Shown in pieces: positions 28,657 through 38,143 of a stretch of DNA of 64,000 bases. Position 1 is the first letter of the stretch, and every line of letters begins with the position of its first letter. The position numbers and the translations under genes were made by a program. Below the pieces are notes generated by a model. It was given only the letters and a program-made list of their open reading frames with translations. It was not told the DNA's origin and did no database searches. The DNA is from Candidatus Phycosocius spiralis (GTDB lineage: Bacteria > Pseudomonadota > Alphaproteobacteria > Caulobacterales > Aquidulcibacteraceae). Where the stretch lies: contig NZ_BPFZ01000009.1 in assembly GCF_030158815.1 (NCBI RefSeq), forward strand, positions 43,201 through 107,200, read 5' to 3'.

Positions 28657-31600
28657 TTAGAGGGGTGGTGGGTCGTTACTTGTTGCCGGTTTTGTCTCAA
28701 CTGGGGATTTGGGTCGCAAGGGTGGTTCAATTGGGGCTTGGGTTTCAAATAGTTTTCGCAAGAAACCCGGTGCTAAAGCGGAAATCGGATTGGCGCGCAC
28801 TTTAGGGTTACCCAAACTCCCCTGGGCACTGAATGTTAAGCCAACAAGGCCCTCATCCTGCCCTCCTCCCAATAAACCCCCAATCAAAGGCACATAACCC
28901 AAGCCACGATTGAGACCCCCTGGGGTGGCGACACCGCGAATATCCATTTGCCCCTGTTCAAAATCAACATAGCCTTGCGCCTTGACTGTATAGGCACTGC
29001 TATCGGCTTTGCCATCACGCAACGAAAGAACCCCGCCATTGACCTGCATGGGTAGACGAACAAGGTCGAACAAGATCGGAGATTGATTTGACCGCAACAA
29101 CGATATATCCTTGACTTGAAAAGACAAAAGGCCTTCGCTTTTAGCCCCAACAATCGGTAATTCTCCTTCGATAACACCCATACCACCCTGCAAAGGGGCC
29201 CCAGGATACAATAAGCGGGCAAAAAATCCGACGTCGGATAAGGTCCCAGAAATTGTTACCCGGCCATCGGTAAGAGGTAAGAATTCAATCTGAGTAGGTC
29301 CGGCGGGGGTGCTCCCACGCAAGCGCAGCGCCCGCCAGCCGAACTGGTCACGAGCCATTGCAACCTCTAAATCGTCTAAGGCGCTAACGGTGCCCGTAGC
29401 CACCCGCTTAAAATTGGCCGTCATAGTCATGGGTTGCTTGAGTAAATTGACCGCCTTCTCTGTTACATCACGCCTCAGCACAAAAGGACTTAAATCAAGA
29501 TAATCACCCACAAGATTGAGGGTAAGACTGCCGTCCCTGTGTGAGAGTTTAAAGCCAAAATCGGCTACATCCTCGATTTTTATCTGGGAAAAGTCCGCCA
29601 ATTTAAGGTCCATTTGGTCAGAAAATTCCAATTGCCCCCGCACAAAAGCGCTTTTGGTTTCAAATTCTAAGCCATCAACTTGCCAACCAAAACCTGTTTG
29701 GCCCAGGATTTGAGCTTTGATTTGACCTGGTTCACCCACAGGCTTTGACCAGCCTGAGTTTGGCAACACCATCCTAGCAGCCTGAACATCGGCCAGCACA
29801 TCTGCTTTGATCACAGTGCTGGTTTGGGTATGTAGATCGAGGGACACTTTAACCGGGCCGGTTGCATAGGCCGCCACATCCACCCCAATCTGATTGAGGC
29901 TCGCTAAATCCACCATCCCAGTGGCTACCAAATGTGACCCATCTGCCACCGGATTTTCAATGCCAGCCATAGGTGAAGGTGGAAGATGGTTCCGCCAAAC
30001 AAATTCAAAGGGATTCCCCGCGACATGGGCTTGCCCATTCACCTTGATCCGGCTGCCTACAACATCCAGATCTACTTCCCCTTGATTGGCCTCAAGGCCA
30101 GCAAAGACATTTTTGAGGCTAGCTTGTTCAAAATGCCCACTTGCACGCACCATAATCGTTTCGGGATTAATATACTTTGACAATGGCAAACCTAAATCAA
30201 GCACAACTTCTCCCACACCAGCCAAGCGCGCGGCATCTATTTTGGCTTTGGACAAAATGTGTAACGGCTCACGGTCAATTTCCTGGGCCATGGTCGCTAC
30301 AGACCCCGAGACCACGGCATGAACAACAGCTAAAGCATCCTTGGGTTGAAACTGGGGAATAGAGAAATACCCTTGCTTCAACTCTAAAGGGCCTAACTTG
30401 CCCTGGGCAACATCGAAGCGAAAACTCGTACCGGTCAAGCGCGCGCGCCCAGATACATCGGTCAAAGCGGTCATGCCTGGTAAATAATCAACTGTGCCAT
30501 CGCGCACATCAAAGTTCAAGGCAATCATGTCTGGGCCACCAATTTGGCCTTGCAAAAGACCCGGCGGAATTCGCAAGGTGAGCTGGTCAGTCGTGGCGAT
30601 ACCAGTGCGGATCACTTGTGCGATCGCCGATCGAACATCACTCAAAAAACCTCGCGGCCAAGCCGCTAGCAAAGTGTCAACAGTGATTTGCCCACCAAAC
30701 TGGGCGTTAAGAAAAACTTTTGCCGAGCCGCGTGGCGCCTGGGCAACTTCGCCATTTCCGACAACAACAATGCCTTGATGACGCAATTGTGCATCCCTAA
30801 ACACCACTCTAGAATGATCTATATCACCTTCAAAGCGCAGATCCGTAGCAACAAACGGACGTGGAATTTGACTTGGATTGATCAAGCTTAAGTTCGAAGT
30901 TTGAACCAAGACGTCTTTGAAACCTTGTTTCGATAATGTTCCCGCGGCGCGAATAGGGCCAGTTACAGCGCTAAATACAGGGGAAACTAAACTTAAAGCA
31001 TCGGCGGTCATTGCGTAAAAATTTAAGAACCCGTCTCCAGTGCTTCGTCCAGAAATAGTGAGTTTAGATCCAGATAGTCCTAATCCACGACCAATTTTTC
31101 GCCGGGTACCCATGGTATCAATCAGGATTTTAAGTGAGGTTTGCATTGGTGTGCCAAGGCCGATCAGGCTAGCTGACAGACCGCGCGCTTCGATCTGCGG
31201 CCAAACCATCCCCCGCCCAAACAATGTAAGATTGGCAAGGGAGGCACTGCCTTGCCAATCTCCTCCAAGTCCTGGCTTAGCAAAATCCATTGCCAATTGA
31301 TCCGCTTTGCCCAATGGCCCACGGCCATCGGATAAGGCAAGACCTGTCGCACGGACACTCCCCTTGACCATCCCTCCTGCGAAGAATTCATCTATTCCAG
31401 ATGTCCCTTTCTGCGCTGATCTACCCTGAGACGATAGGCTTAGACGTGCATTCATAAGGGTGACAGCACGTGTATCTGGGCTTGATACACCAAGGGTTTG
31501 AGCGCTGAGTTGGAGGTTTTGTAATCTTGCCTGTGATGATATGGTTAAGCTACCTTTGACTTGGCTGCCCATCAGACCCCCTATTGCCCTATCTTGAATG

Positions 31601-32817
31601 GCAAAAGAACGGGCATTGAGATCGATGCGGCGCGAATTGCCTTGCAATGGAAACAGTACCGCTCGAAGATTGTCGCCGCGCATTTGACGGCCTAAAACCG
31701 AAGCCTGCTCTAAGCGAATAATCCCATCCCTAGCATACCAGGAAAATCGACCTTCGGCTCGATTAAGCCAAAAGCCACCCACTTGACCTGCCCCCATTTG
31801 CGCCTGACCAGCAACGCTAATGATGGTCCCATTGGGTGACAAATGACCTAAAATGTGTCCGCCAATCGGGCTGGTCCAAGTGACCAATTGTTCAAACTGA
31901 GTTGGGCGAAGGCTTTGGGGAATTTGGCTAAATTGAAAATGCTGCACCTGGGCGACCATACTGAGGGTGCCTTGGGGGTCTGGTGGCACGGCCAAACCAA
32001 GATTAATGCTGGAGGGCGTGTTAACCACCCGGCCTGAAGCTTGGAAGGTGATGATGCCAATCTCATTGCGATGAAAGCCAGCCTGCGCGCCTTCCAGCAC
32101 CAATTGCTCACCACTATCTGGATCAATCACTTGCAATCGCGCATTGCGAAGAACGACTTGCGCTACCCGTCCAGCTTGGCCCGTTGGATCAAGGGCTTTG
32201 CGTGTGGTTTGGATGATCCGCGCCAGCCCGCCTTGGTGATCTTTGAAACGCGGTAGCGCCAACACCTCTTGCGCAGTGCCAAAACCAAATGCAATTCGGC
32301 CTTGTTGATCAACGACCAAAACCGCCTCGACACTCGATAATTTGGCTTGCTTCACAACAGCGCGCCCTGCCAAGAGCGAGGGCGCATCCAAAGCCAGATC
32401 AATCTGACCGAGCCTTAAAGGTGAAGTTCGTTGATCGGTCCGCGCAGTGATTTGCCCGGCCAGAACCACAAAATCGTGTTCAATCGGATCCCAACCTAAA
32501 CGCAAGGAGCCAATCGTAGTTTTGCCACCAACTAAACGCCCCAACGCCTCTTCAGCAATCGGGGTTGCAAGCGCAATCGAGACCGTACCGATCGAGAGAC
32601 GCCACGCGAGATAGCCAGCACATAATCCCCCCATAGCGATTATCAAAGCAGCACCTTCAAGCAACAATCGCGTATGGCGCATTTGCTTGAGTGTTCGCCT
32701 CTTCCCCTTACCACCGCGCTTGCGCCCAGATTGGCGGCTGCTAGAAACGGCATTCTCGCCTGGATCAGGCAGCCTGTTGGGTTGCTTTTGGCGCAAACGG
32801 ATTGGAACTAAAACCAT
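28657..32817 (-). CDS. AsmA/YhdP-like (DUF3971) envelope protein, 1386 residues
   Basis: A very large protein with a basic cytoplasmic N-terminus, one membrane helix (about 51-75, LLLEGAALIIAMGGLCAGYL), and a long beta-rich periplasmic region. The C-terminal AsmA-like/DUF3971 part includes VKAQGYVDFEQGQMDIRG, VPLIGGLLGGG and QGSLGNPKVRANPISALAPG, as in E. coli YhdP. YhdP/TamB/AsmA proteins form hydrophobic grooves that carry phospholipids between membranes. The ATG at 32815-32817 overlaps the divergent bcp start codon; ATG 32680-32682, just before the membrane helix, is an alternative start. Confidence 0.85.
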   Translation of the reverse strand: MVLVPIRLRQKQPNRLPDPGENAVSSSRQSGRKRGGKGKRRTLKQMRHTRLLLEGAALIIAMGGLCAGYLAWRLSIGTVSIALATPIAEEALGRLVGGKTTIGSLRLGWDPIEHDFVVLAGQITARTDQRTSPLRLGQIDLALDAPSLLAGRAVVKQAKLSSVEAVLVVDQQGRIAFGFGTAQEVLALPRFKDHQGGLARIIQTTRKALDPTGQAGRVAQVVLRNARLQVIDPDSGEQLVLEGAQAGFHRNEIGIITFQASGRVVNTPSSINLGLAVPPDPQGTLSMVAQVQHFQFSQIPQSLRPTQFEQLVTWTSPIGGHILGHLSPNGTIISVAGQAQMGAGQVGGFWLNRAEGRFSWYARDGIIRLEQASVLGRQMRGDNLRAVLFPLQGNSRRIDLNARSFAIQDRAIGGLMGSQVKGSLTISSQARLQNLQLSAQTLGVSSPDTRAVTLMNARLSLSSQGRSAQKGTSGIDEFFAGGMVKGSVRATGLALSDGRGPLGKADQLAMDFAKPGLGGDWQGSASLANLTLFGRGMVWPQIEARGLSASLIGLGTPMQTSLKILIDTMGTRRKIGRGLGLSGSKLTISGRSTGDGFLNFYAMTADALSLVSPVFSAVTGPIRAAGTLSKQGFKDVLVQTSNLSLINPSQIPRPFVATDLRFEGDIDHSRVVFRDAQLRHQGIVVVGNGEVAQAPRGSAKVFLNAQFGGQITVDTLLAAWPRGFLSDVRSAIAQVIRTGIATTDQLTLRIPPGLLQGQIGGPDMIALNFDVRDGTVDYLPGMTALTDVSGRARLTGTSFRFDVAQGKLGPLELKQGYFSIPQFQPKDALAVVHAVVSGSVATMAQEIDREPLHILSKAKIDAARLAGVGEVVLDLGLPLSKYINPETIMVRASGHFEQASLKNVFAGLEANQGEVDLDVVGSRIKVNGQAHVAGNPFEFVWRNHLPPSPMAGIENPVADGSHLVATGMVDLASLNQIGVDVAAYATGPVKVSLDLHTQTSTVIKADVLADVQAARMVLPNSGWSKPVGEPGQIKAQILGQTGFGWQVDGLEFETKSAFVRGQLEFSDQMDLKLADFSQIKIEDVADFGFKLSHRDGSLTLNLVGDYLDLSPFVLRRDVTEKAVNLLKQPMTMTANFKRVATGTVSALDDLEVAMARDQFGWRALRLRGSTPAGPTQIEFLPLTDGRVTISGTLSDVGFFARLLYPGAPLQGGMGVIEGELPIVGAKSEGLLSFQVKDISLLRSNQSPILFDLVRLPMQVNGGVLSLRDGKADSSAYTVKAQGYVDFEQGQMDIRGVATPGGLNRGLGYVPLIGGLLGGGQDEGLVGLTFSAQGSLGNPKVRANPISALAPGFLRKLFETQAPIEPPLRPKSPVETKPATSNDPPPL

Positions 32818-33289
32818 GAGTGAGCTTGAGATTGGCCAATTGGCCCCAGATTTTGAATTGCCAACCGATAGTGGGACAAAGGTGACTTTGTCTGGATTGA
32901 AGGGAAAGTGGGTTGTTGTGTATTTTTATCCAAAAGCTGACACCTCAGGCTGTACAAACCAAGCCATTGCTTTCACACAACATCTGGAAAAGTTTGCGCA
33001 AAGTGGTTGTGAAGTCATCGGAATTTCCAAAGATACAATAGAAAGCCATAAGAAGTTCAAGGCAAAATATGACCTCGGAGTAACTTTGGCATCAGATTTT
33101 GGCACCACAATCAGCGAAACTTATGGGGTTTGGGTCGAAAAAAGCATGTATGGCCGAAATTACTTGGGTTTGGAACGCACAAGTTTCCTCATTGATCCAA
33201 ACCAATATATTGCACATATCTGGAGAAAGGTAAAAGTCCAAGGTCATGTTGAGGCCGTGCTCACAGCTGTCAAGGCACTAAAGTCTTAA
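32816..33289 (+). CDS. bcp: Thioredoxin-dependent peroxiredoxin (BCP/PrxQ)
   Basis: A 157-residue peroxidase. It begins MSELEIGQLAPDFELP; the peroxidatic Cys is in YPKADTSGCTNQAIAF, and the usual KDTIESHKKFKAKYDL and YLGLERTSFLID segments follow. The resolving Cys normally five residues after the peroxidatic one is replaced by Ile; another Cys lies in QSGCEVIGIS. The frame is open upstream to 32687, but similarity begins at the ATG at 32816. That ATG shares two bases with the divergent AsmA-like start codon, so the promoter must lie inside that gene or be internal to it. Confidence 0.93.
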   Translation: MSELEIGQLAPDFELPTDSGTKVTLSGLKGKWVVVYFYPKADTSGCTNQAIAFTQHLEKFAQSGCEVIGISKDTIESHKKFKAKYDLGVTLASDFGTTISETYGVWVEKSMYGRNYLGLERTSFLIDPNQYIAHIWRKVKVQGHVEAVLTAVKALKS

Positions 33290-33448
33290 TGCAATTTCAG
33301 CTTCTAAAATGGGTGCAATGCCCTTCCAATAGCTTATATCTAGGCAACTGTGATTCACTCCATTGGAATGCTCGCCTAGACAGACTTTGCATGATACGCC
33401 AACAACAATTGGGGTTGCGCCATAGCCCTGCTCAGGTATCAAAGGGGT

Positions 33449-34096
33449 ATGAGCACCTTTATAGGAATGACGACAATGGCTTTTTGGCAAGCAAAGACAA
33501 AGGAAGATTATCCTGATATGGAAACAAATTCGCTACCATCCATGCGCATGGAAACTCCTGCAACTTCTGTAATGGTCCCAGCCTCAAAGCCTACTGGGTC
33601 TGTGATCGCCGTGGGTACTTCAATTCATGGTCCTATCCAGTCATCGTGCGATATCCATATTGACGGTCTCGTGGTTGGAGATGTGCGGTGTGAAAGTTTG
33701 GTTGTCGGCAAAAATGGCGAAATTAAAGGGAATGTATGGAGCGAAATTGCTACGATCCGAGGGAAAATATCTGGGAATGTGAATGCAAGAATGATCCAAT
33801 TGGCCACGGCAGGCTCGATCGACGGTGATTTGACCCACGCTGTATTGATTATTGAAGAAGGTGGTCAATTTGTAGGTCGTTCCATACGTTCTGCTGATCC
33901 ATTGGCCAGTGATACGGGTAAAGCTGCATTTCAAGATGCCAATTCAGGCCAAAGGGCAATTGCCAAACCTGGCAAACCACAAGCAGGCAAATATGAATCA
34001 ACCCCTGCACCTGTTTCTACTGACACCAGCCGAACCGATACCCCACAATCCAGATTGGCAGATGCGCTAGGCGATTCCTTTGATGCGAATGCTTAA
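33449..34096 (+). CDS. Bactofilin family cytoskeletal protein
   Basis: About 215 residues. The central bactofilin (DUF583) beta-helix spans about 50-150: AVGTSIHGPIQSSCDIHIDG, then GDVRCESLVVGKNGEIKGNV, then GKISGNVNARMIQLA and SIDGDLTHAVLIIEEGGQF. Pro/Ser/Ala-rich, disordered termini flank it, as usual. Bactofilins polymerise without nucleotide and position wall enzymes. Start candidates are ATG 33449 (AAGGGG just upstream), 33467 and 33518. The M23 peptidase that often accompanies alphaproteobacterial bactofilins is not present. It overlaps the convergent gene by 4 bp. Confidence 0.9.
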   Translation: MSTFIGMTTMAFWQAKTKEDYPDMETNSLPSMRMETPATSVMVPASKPTGSVIAVGTSIHGPIQSSCDIHIDGLVVGDVRCESLVVGKNGEIKGNVWSEIATIRGKISGNVNARMIQLATAGSIDGDLTHAVLIIEEGGQFVGRSIRSADPLASDTGKAAFQDANSGQRAIAKPGKPQAGKYESTPAPVSTDTSRTDTPQSRLADALGDSFDANA

Positions 34097-35031
34097 AGTG
34101 GCGCACTGACTACGACAAAGCGGGCACACAATTTACCGGTACGCACTGCTTCAGCACGTGCTTTCCACGTAACGATAGAATGTAATGCAAAGCTGGCTGC
34201 AAGGTTCTCGCCAGCCTTTTTGAGCTCGGCCTGGCGGCTTTCAAAATCTTGCAGGGTAACATTTAAGCAGGAACTGATCGCGGCTAAGAAATACGCATCA
34301 CAATCAATTACAGAATTGATTGTTAATCCAGCAGCGGAGGCAGCGGATTTAAAAATATCCACCGGGGTAAAGAGTCTTTTTTCAATTCCATGTGCCAAAT
34401 CAATTGCCACTTCGCCATCGTTAGAAAAAAGATCCAACCAAATACCTTGCGCGCCTGGCTTGAGCAGCCGCAATAACGTAAATGCACCAGCCTCGACGCG
34501 GGCCACTTGTCCGCCCTTATAGAACATGATCGCAGCATCGGCTTGGCCTTCAAGCAGGGAACTAAATTGTCCATCATAGGCCAAGGATACACAATTCTTA
34601 TGACAATGACTTGCTTTGATAGTGGCTTCCGACAAGGATTTAATGATCGGATCTGCCTCATAATTGGTTAGTTTAACATCAAATTTTTCCAGTAGTGTCC
34701 GCCCAATGTCTCCAGCACCAGCTCCAATTAGGGCCACTTGTGCACCTTGATTTACCCCAAGTGCAACTGCCAATTGACTGGTTAAAGCCAAGGAGGTTGG
34801 AAAATTGCGGCCAGATCCCCAGATCAATGCGCTGGCTGTGGCATAGAGATTTTTGTGCTGCAAACTTAGCTTTGTGGCAGCTTCATGTTCCTTGATTTTC
34901 GATTCTTTCGTTTGAGATGGGCTATGAGGTGTGCCATGCCACCAAGCCAAAAGCCGGTTCCAAATTGGACCTAAGGCGCGAAAATTTAGGGCTGGATGCC
35001 CATCTATTGGTAATGAAATTTTTGTATCCAT
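34093..35031 (-). CDS. Putative SAM-dependent methyltransferase
   Basis: A 312-residue protein with a class I methyltransferase core. Motif I is AQVALIGAGAGDIGRTLLE, the acidic residue at the end of beta-2 is in KLTNYEADP, and a post-motif loop reads LLRLLKPGAQGIWLDLFSND. The family seems alphaproteobacterial and uncharacterised; no substrate motif (such as NPPY) is present. The N-terminal ~75 residues are helical. Assignment rests on fold motifs only. Confidence 0.6.
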   Translation of the reverse strand: MDTKISLPIDGHPALNFRALGPIWNRLLAWWHGTPHSPSQTKESKIKEHEAATKLSLQHKNLYATASALIWGSGRNFPTSLALTSQLAVALGVNQGAQVALIGAGAGDIGRTLLEKFDVKLTNYEADPIIKSLSEATIKASHCHKNCVSLAYDGQFSSLLEGQADAAIMFYKGGQVARVEAGAFTLLRLLKPGAQGIWLDLFSNDGEVAIDLAHGIEKRLFTPVDIFKSAASAAGLTINSVIDCDAYFLAAISSCLNVTLQDFESRQAELKKAGENLAASFALHSIVTWKARAEAVRTGKLCARFVVVSAPL

Positions 35032-35231
35032 AGAGGCGAACTAACAAAGTCGATCTAATGGAGCCCTTAAGGCTTAGTCTGCATTTTAAATAATATGCGA
35101 ATGGATCATGATTGATCAGACGTTAAAAATTAGGAATAAAATCAATGATAAAGTGAGGCACATTTTATCTTTAATTGACCGCCTTGGCCTTAACGAATGC
35201 TTGTAAAACAGATTTTACTTCATTGACCCAT

Positions 35232-35516
35232 CTATAGTGCTTCATTGTGTTGACACGCCATCGATTTCCCCGGAGCCCCCAAACGATAGACCCCTTTAAA
35301 GCCATTGGGGTCAACGATTTTGCCTTTGCAGTAGATGCTGATTTGACCCTTCCGCGCTAAATGAATTGCAGCCTGACGTACTGAAGGAAGATGCCTACGC
35401 CAGCCGTCTTGATCCTCACCAACATAGACAGCGCGCGCCGCTTGGGTTGGGTCAATGGTTCGACCAGGTTTGGCAGCAGCGATAAGGGCTAAAATGGCGG
35501 TTTCTTCAGGACTCAT
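35232..35516 (-). CDS. DUF3253 domain-containing protein
   Basis: A 94-residue protein with a small winged-helix-like fold expected for DUF3253: ETAILALIAAAKPGRTIDPT, then WRRHLPSVRQAAIHLARKG, then GKIVDPNGFKGVYRLG. It looks like a DNA- or RNA-associated helical domain, but no function is established. It lies 5 bp after the acyl-CoA dehydrogenase on the same strand, so it is probably co-transcribed. Confidence 0.8.
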   Translation of the reverse strand: MSPEETAILALIAAAKPGRTIDPTQAARAVYVGEDQDGWRRHLPSVRQAAIHLARKGQISIYCKGKIVDPNGFKGVYRLGAPGKSMACQHNEAL

Positions 35517-35521
35517 AGCCG

Positions 35522-36685
35522 TTATCCTTTGGCTGCTTTAATCATCTCACGCGCGATCACAATTTGTTGAATTTGGCTGGTGCCTTCATAAATACGGAAG
35601 ATACGGACATCGCGATACAAGCGCTCTATCCCGTAATCAACAACATAACCTGCGCCCCCTAAAATCTGCACGGCTCGATCAGCGACCCTGCCCACCATTT
35701 CTGAGGCATAATATTTGGCGGCAGCAGCCTCCAAAGTGATAGATTGGTCCCCATCTTTCAACCGGGCCGCGTCCAAAATCATAGCTTTAGCGGCATAGGC
35801 TTCGGTCTTAGAATCCGCCAACATGGCTTGAATCAATTGGTGCTCACAAATCGGCTTGCCAAATTGCTGGCGTTTAAGCGCGTAATTCAAGCTATCGGAA
35901 ATCAGACGTTCTGCTAACCCGACGCAGACCGAAGCAATATGGAGACGTCCACGGTCCAGCACCTGCATCGCGAGCTTAAAACCCGCGCCTTCTTCACCCA
36001 AGCGATTTTCAACTGGCACTTTGACAGCATCGAAATACACGTCACAAATATGCGCCCCTTGTTGACCCATTTTCTTTTCGGGTTTGCCAACTGAGAGGCC
36101 AGGGCTATCCCGCTCAACCAAGAAGGCTGTCACCCCTTTAGCACCCTTCACATCGGCGTCTGTGCGGGCCATGACGGTAAAGAGCCCTGCTCTATCGGCA
36201 TTGGTGATATAGCGCTTTGAGCCCGTCAACACATAATGATCGCCTACACGCTGCGCGCGGGTTTGTACGGCTGCTGAATCCGAACCCGCTTCAGCCTCCG
36301 TCAGGCAAAAACTGGTCACAAGTTCCCCTGAAGCGATCTGGGGCAGATATTTTTGTTTTTGGGCCTCGCTTCCAAATAGAATAAGGCCTTGGGAACCAAT
36401 ACCAACATTAGTACCAAAACAGGAGCTAAACGCAGGGCTGGTGCGGCCAAACTCAAACGCCACCAAGCATTCTACCTCCATCGTCAAATCAAGTCCGCCG
36501 TATTTAATGGGAACTGTTAATCCAAACAGACCAAGCTCTTTCATCTGGTTGATTATGGCTTCAGGGACCGCATCATCCTCTCCAACCTGTGCTTCAATCG
36601 GGCGTAGCTTTTCTTCTACGAAACGCGCAATGACGCTGATCAATTCTTGGGTGATTTCACGATCATAGGCCACTTGTGTCTCCAT
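35522..36685 (-). CDS. Acyl-CoA dehydrogenase
   Basis: A 387-residue FAD flavoenzyme of fatty-acid or branched-chain acyl-CoA oxidation. The signature VTSFCLTEAEAGSDSAAVQT, the FAD-binding ITNADRAGLFTVMARTD, and the C-terminal RIYEGTSQIQQIVIARE (catalytic Glu in YEGT) are all present. Length is standard. The sequence does not define chain-length specificity. Electrons would pass to ETF. The DUF3253 gene follows it; the thioesterase gene is divergent. Confidence 0.92.
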   Translation of the reverse strand: METQVAYDREITQELISVIARFVEEKLRPIEAQVGEDDAVPEAIINQMKELGLFGLTVPIKYGGLDLTMEVECLVAFEFGRTSPAFSSCFGTNVGIGSQGLILFGSEAQKQKYLPQIASGELVTSFCLTEAEAGSDSAAVQTRAQRVGDHYVLTGSKRYITNADRAGLFTVMARTDADVKGAKGVTAFLVERDSPGLSVGKPEKKMGQQGAHICDVYFDAVKVPVENRLGEEGAGFKLAMQVLDRGRLHIASVCVGLAERLISDSLNYALKRQQFGKPICEHQLIQAMLADSKTEAYAAKAMILDAARLKDGDQSITLEAAAAKYYASEMVGRVADRAVQILGGAGYVVDYGIERLYRDVRIFRIYEGTSQIQQIVIAREMIKAAKG

Positions 36686-36769
36686 GAGCAGATATTCTTG
36701 TTTTCTTTGCCAAGCACTTTAAGACCCAATCACACCCGCTGACGAGCCCATTGTGAAAGTCGATAGCAT

Positions 36770-37216
36770 ATGAGTGAAAATACTCCATCCAAGCCAAGTC
36801 TTGTGCACGAAGGCCCGTTTGCCGGCTGGTCAACCTGGGGCAATGGATCTGATCCGTTTGAGACACTGACCGGGCCATTTTATATGAAGTCATTGGGTGA
36901 AGGCCGCTATCAATGCGCCTTCATGCCCACCGATCAGCATTGTAATGGCATGGGCAATATCCATGGTGGGGCATTGATGACCTTTGCCGACTTCGCTTTG
37001 TTCGCACACGCATATGATTATATGGAGTCAGGTCCTTGCGTGACGATGCATTTTGAGAGCCAGTTTGTAGGGGCGGCAAAGCCCGACACTTTGATTGAAT
37101 CAAGCGGTGATATCGTGCGCGCTACCCGCACCATGTTGTTCCTGCGCGGCACACTTAGCCAAGCCGGAAAACCAATCTTAGCCTACTCGGCCATCCTAAA
37201 ACGCATAGGCTTGTAA
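36770..37216 (+). CDS. PaaI-type hotdog-fold thioesterase
   Basis: A 148-residue single-hotdog protein. The PaaI/4HBT motif is GMGNIHGGALMTFADFALF, followed by VTMHFESQFVGAAKPDTLIE. It probably hydrolyses acyl- or aryl-CoA thioesters. It is divergent from an acyl-CoA dehydrogenase, which suggests shared acyl-CoA substrates, though that link is inference. Confidence 0.85.
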   Translation: MSENTPSKPSLVHEGPFAGWSTWGNGSDPFETLTGPFYMKSLGEGRYQCAFMPTDQHCNGMGNIHGGALMTFADFALFAHAYDYMESGPCVTMHFESQFVGAAKPDTLIESSGDIVRATRTMLFLRGTLSQAGKPILAYSAILKRIGL

Positions 37217-37562
37217 GAATCAGCCGCATTATTTCATGGCAGGTCGGCCACATTCGTGGGTAAAATGTGGCCGTAATCAGACAAAAACCGTCACCATTTA
37301 GCGGAAGTTCATGTGACGAACATTCTTTGGCCTTAATGTGTATCTTATTGATCACATGATGGTTTTGCATTCAATACATGACATAATATTTAGTTGCAGC
37401 CCACATTTTGACCTCCTATCTATAACCTGTCTAAGGGCACTCCTCCCCATCCAGCGACCGAAACAGCGGTACTGAACGAGAGCTCCAAGATCAAATAGGG
37501 TAGTTTCTAGGCCATTTCGGTTTAGCGAATTTGCTCGCAACAATTAGATAGGAATGTCAATC
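37217..37562. other. Intergenic region before the outer-membrane protein gene
   Basis: About 345 bp without a gene. It contains a perfect 9-bp inverted repeat GGCCACATT/AATGTGGCC (37246-37272, 9-nt loop) 30 bp after the thioesterase stop. This may be a terminator, but no U tract follows. The remainder presumably carries the promoter of the outer-membrane protein gene. Confidence 0.4.
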
Positions 37563-38081
37563 ATGCGTTTTGTTACTCTCGCAATCTTAGCTACCACCAC
37601 TTTAGCCAGCGCGCCTAGCTTCGCGCAGTCAAACACCTATATCACAGCCGGTTATGATCATCTCCATACCAAAAAGACCGATACTGGAACCCTCAATGGA
37701 AGGGTTGGTTATCAATTCTCGCCAAACATCGGTCTTGAAGGTGAAGGTGGCATCGGCATTAAAGAAGATAAAGTCAATGGTGTTAAAGTGCGTACACGTG
37801 GCACCTTGGGAGCCTTCGGAGTAGCCAGTATCCCTGTTGGAGATAGTCTGTCGATCTTTGGCCGTGCCGGTTATGTGCACAGATGGACAGAAGCTAAAGG
37901 CGATGCCAGTCTATTAAAAAAACAGGGCTATAAGTCCAAGGATGACGATGGTTCATTTGCGATCGGGGTAGGTGGCCAATATATGTTGGACGATTCCAAT
38001 GGCGTGCGTTTGGACTATACACGCTACACCAAGGATAAGGGTGCAGACGGCATTACTGCAAGCTATGTCCGCAAGTTCTAA
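37563..38081 (+). CDS. Outer-membrane beta-barrel protein
   Basis: About 172 residues. The signal peptide MRFVTLAILATTTLASA..FAQ is followed by alternating amphipathic strands (TYITAGYDHL, NGRVGYQFSPNIGLEGEGGI, FGRAGYVHRW, GVRLDYTRYT). It ends in YVRKF with a C-terminal Phe, the recognition signal for outer-membrane assembly. It resembles the small OmpA-like/opacity porin family. The ATG at 37563 is preferred because AGGA lies 9 nt upstream; ATG 37554 has the AGGA directly abutting it. A strong terminator follows. Confidence 0.85.
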   Translation: MRFVTLAILATTTLASAPSFAQSNTYITAGYDHLHTKKTDTGTLNGRVGYQFSPNIGLEGEGGIGIKEDKVNGVKVRTRGTLGAFGVASIPVGDSLSIFGRAGYVHRWTEAKGDASLLKKQGYKSKDDDGSFAIGVGGQYMLDDSNGVRLDYTRYTKDKGADGITASYVRKF

Positions 38082-38112
38082 GACTTGGCGACCGCTTTGA
38101 ATTGAACGGATT

Positions 38113-38143
38113 AGGCCTTCCCAGTTTCTGGGAAGGCCTTTTT
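38113..38143 (+). terminator. Rho-independent terminator of the OMP gene
   Basis: Perfect 12-bp arms AGGCCTTCCCAG / CTGGGAAGGCCT around TTT, running straight into a T-rich tail. It lies about 30 bp after the OMP stop and ends one base before the convergent GST stop codon. Confidence 0.93.
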
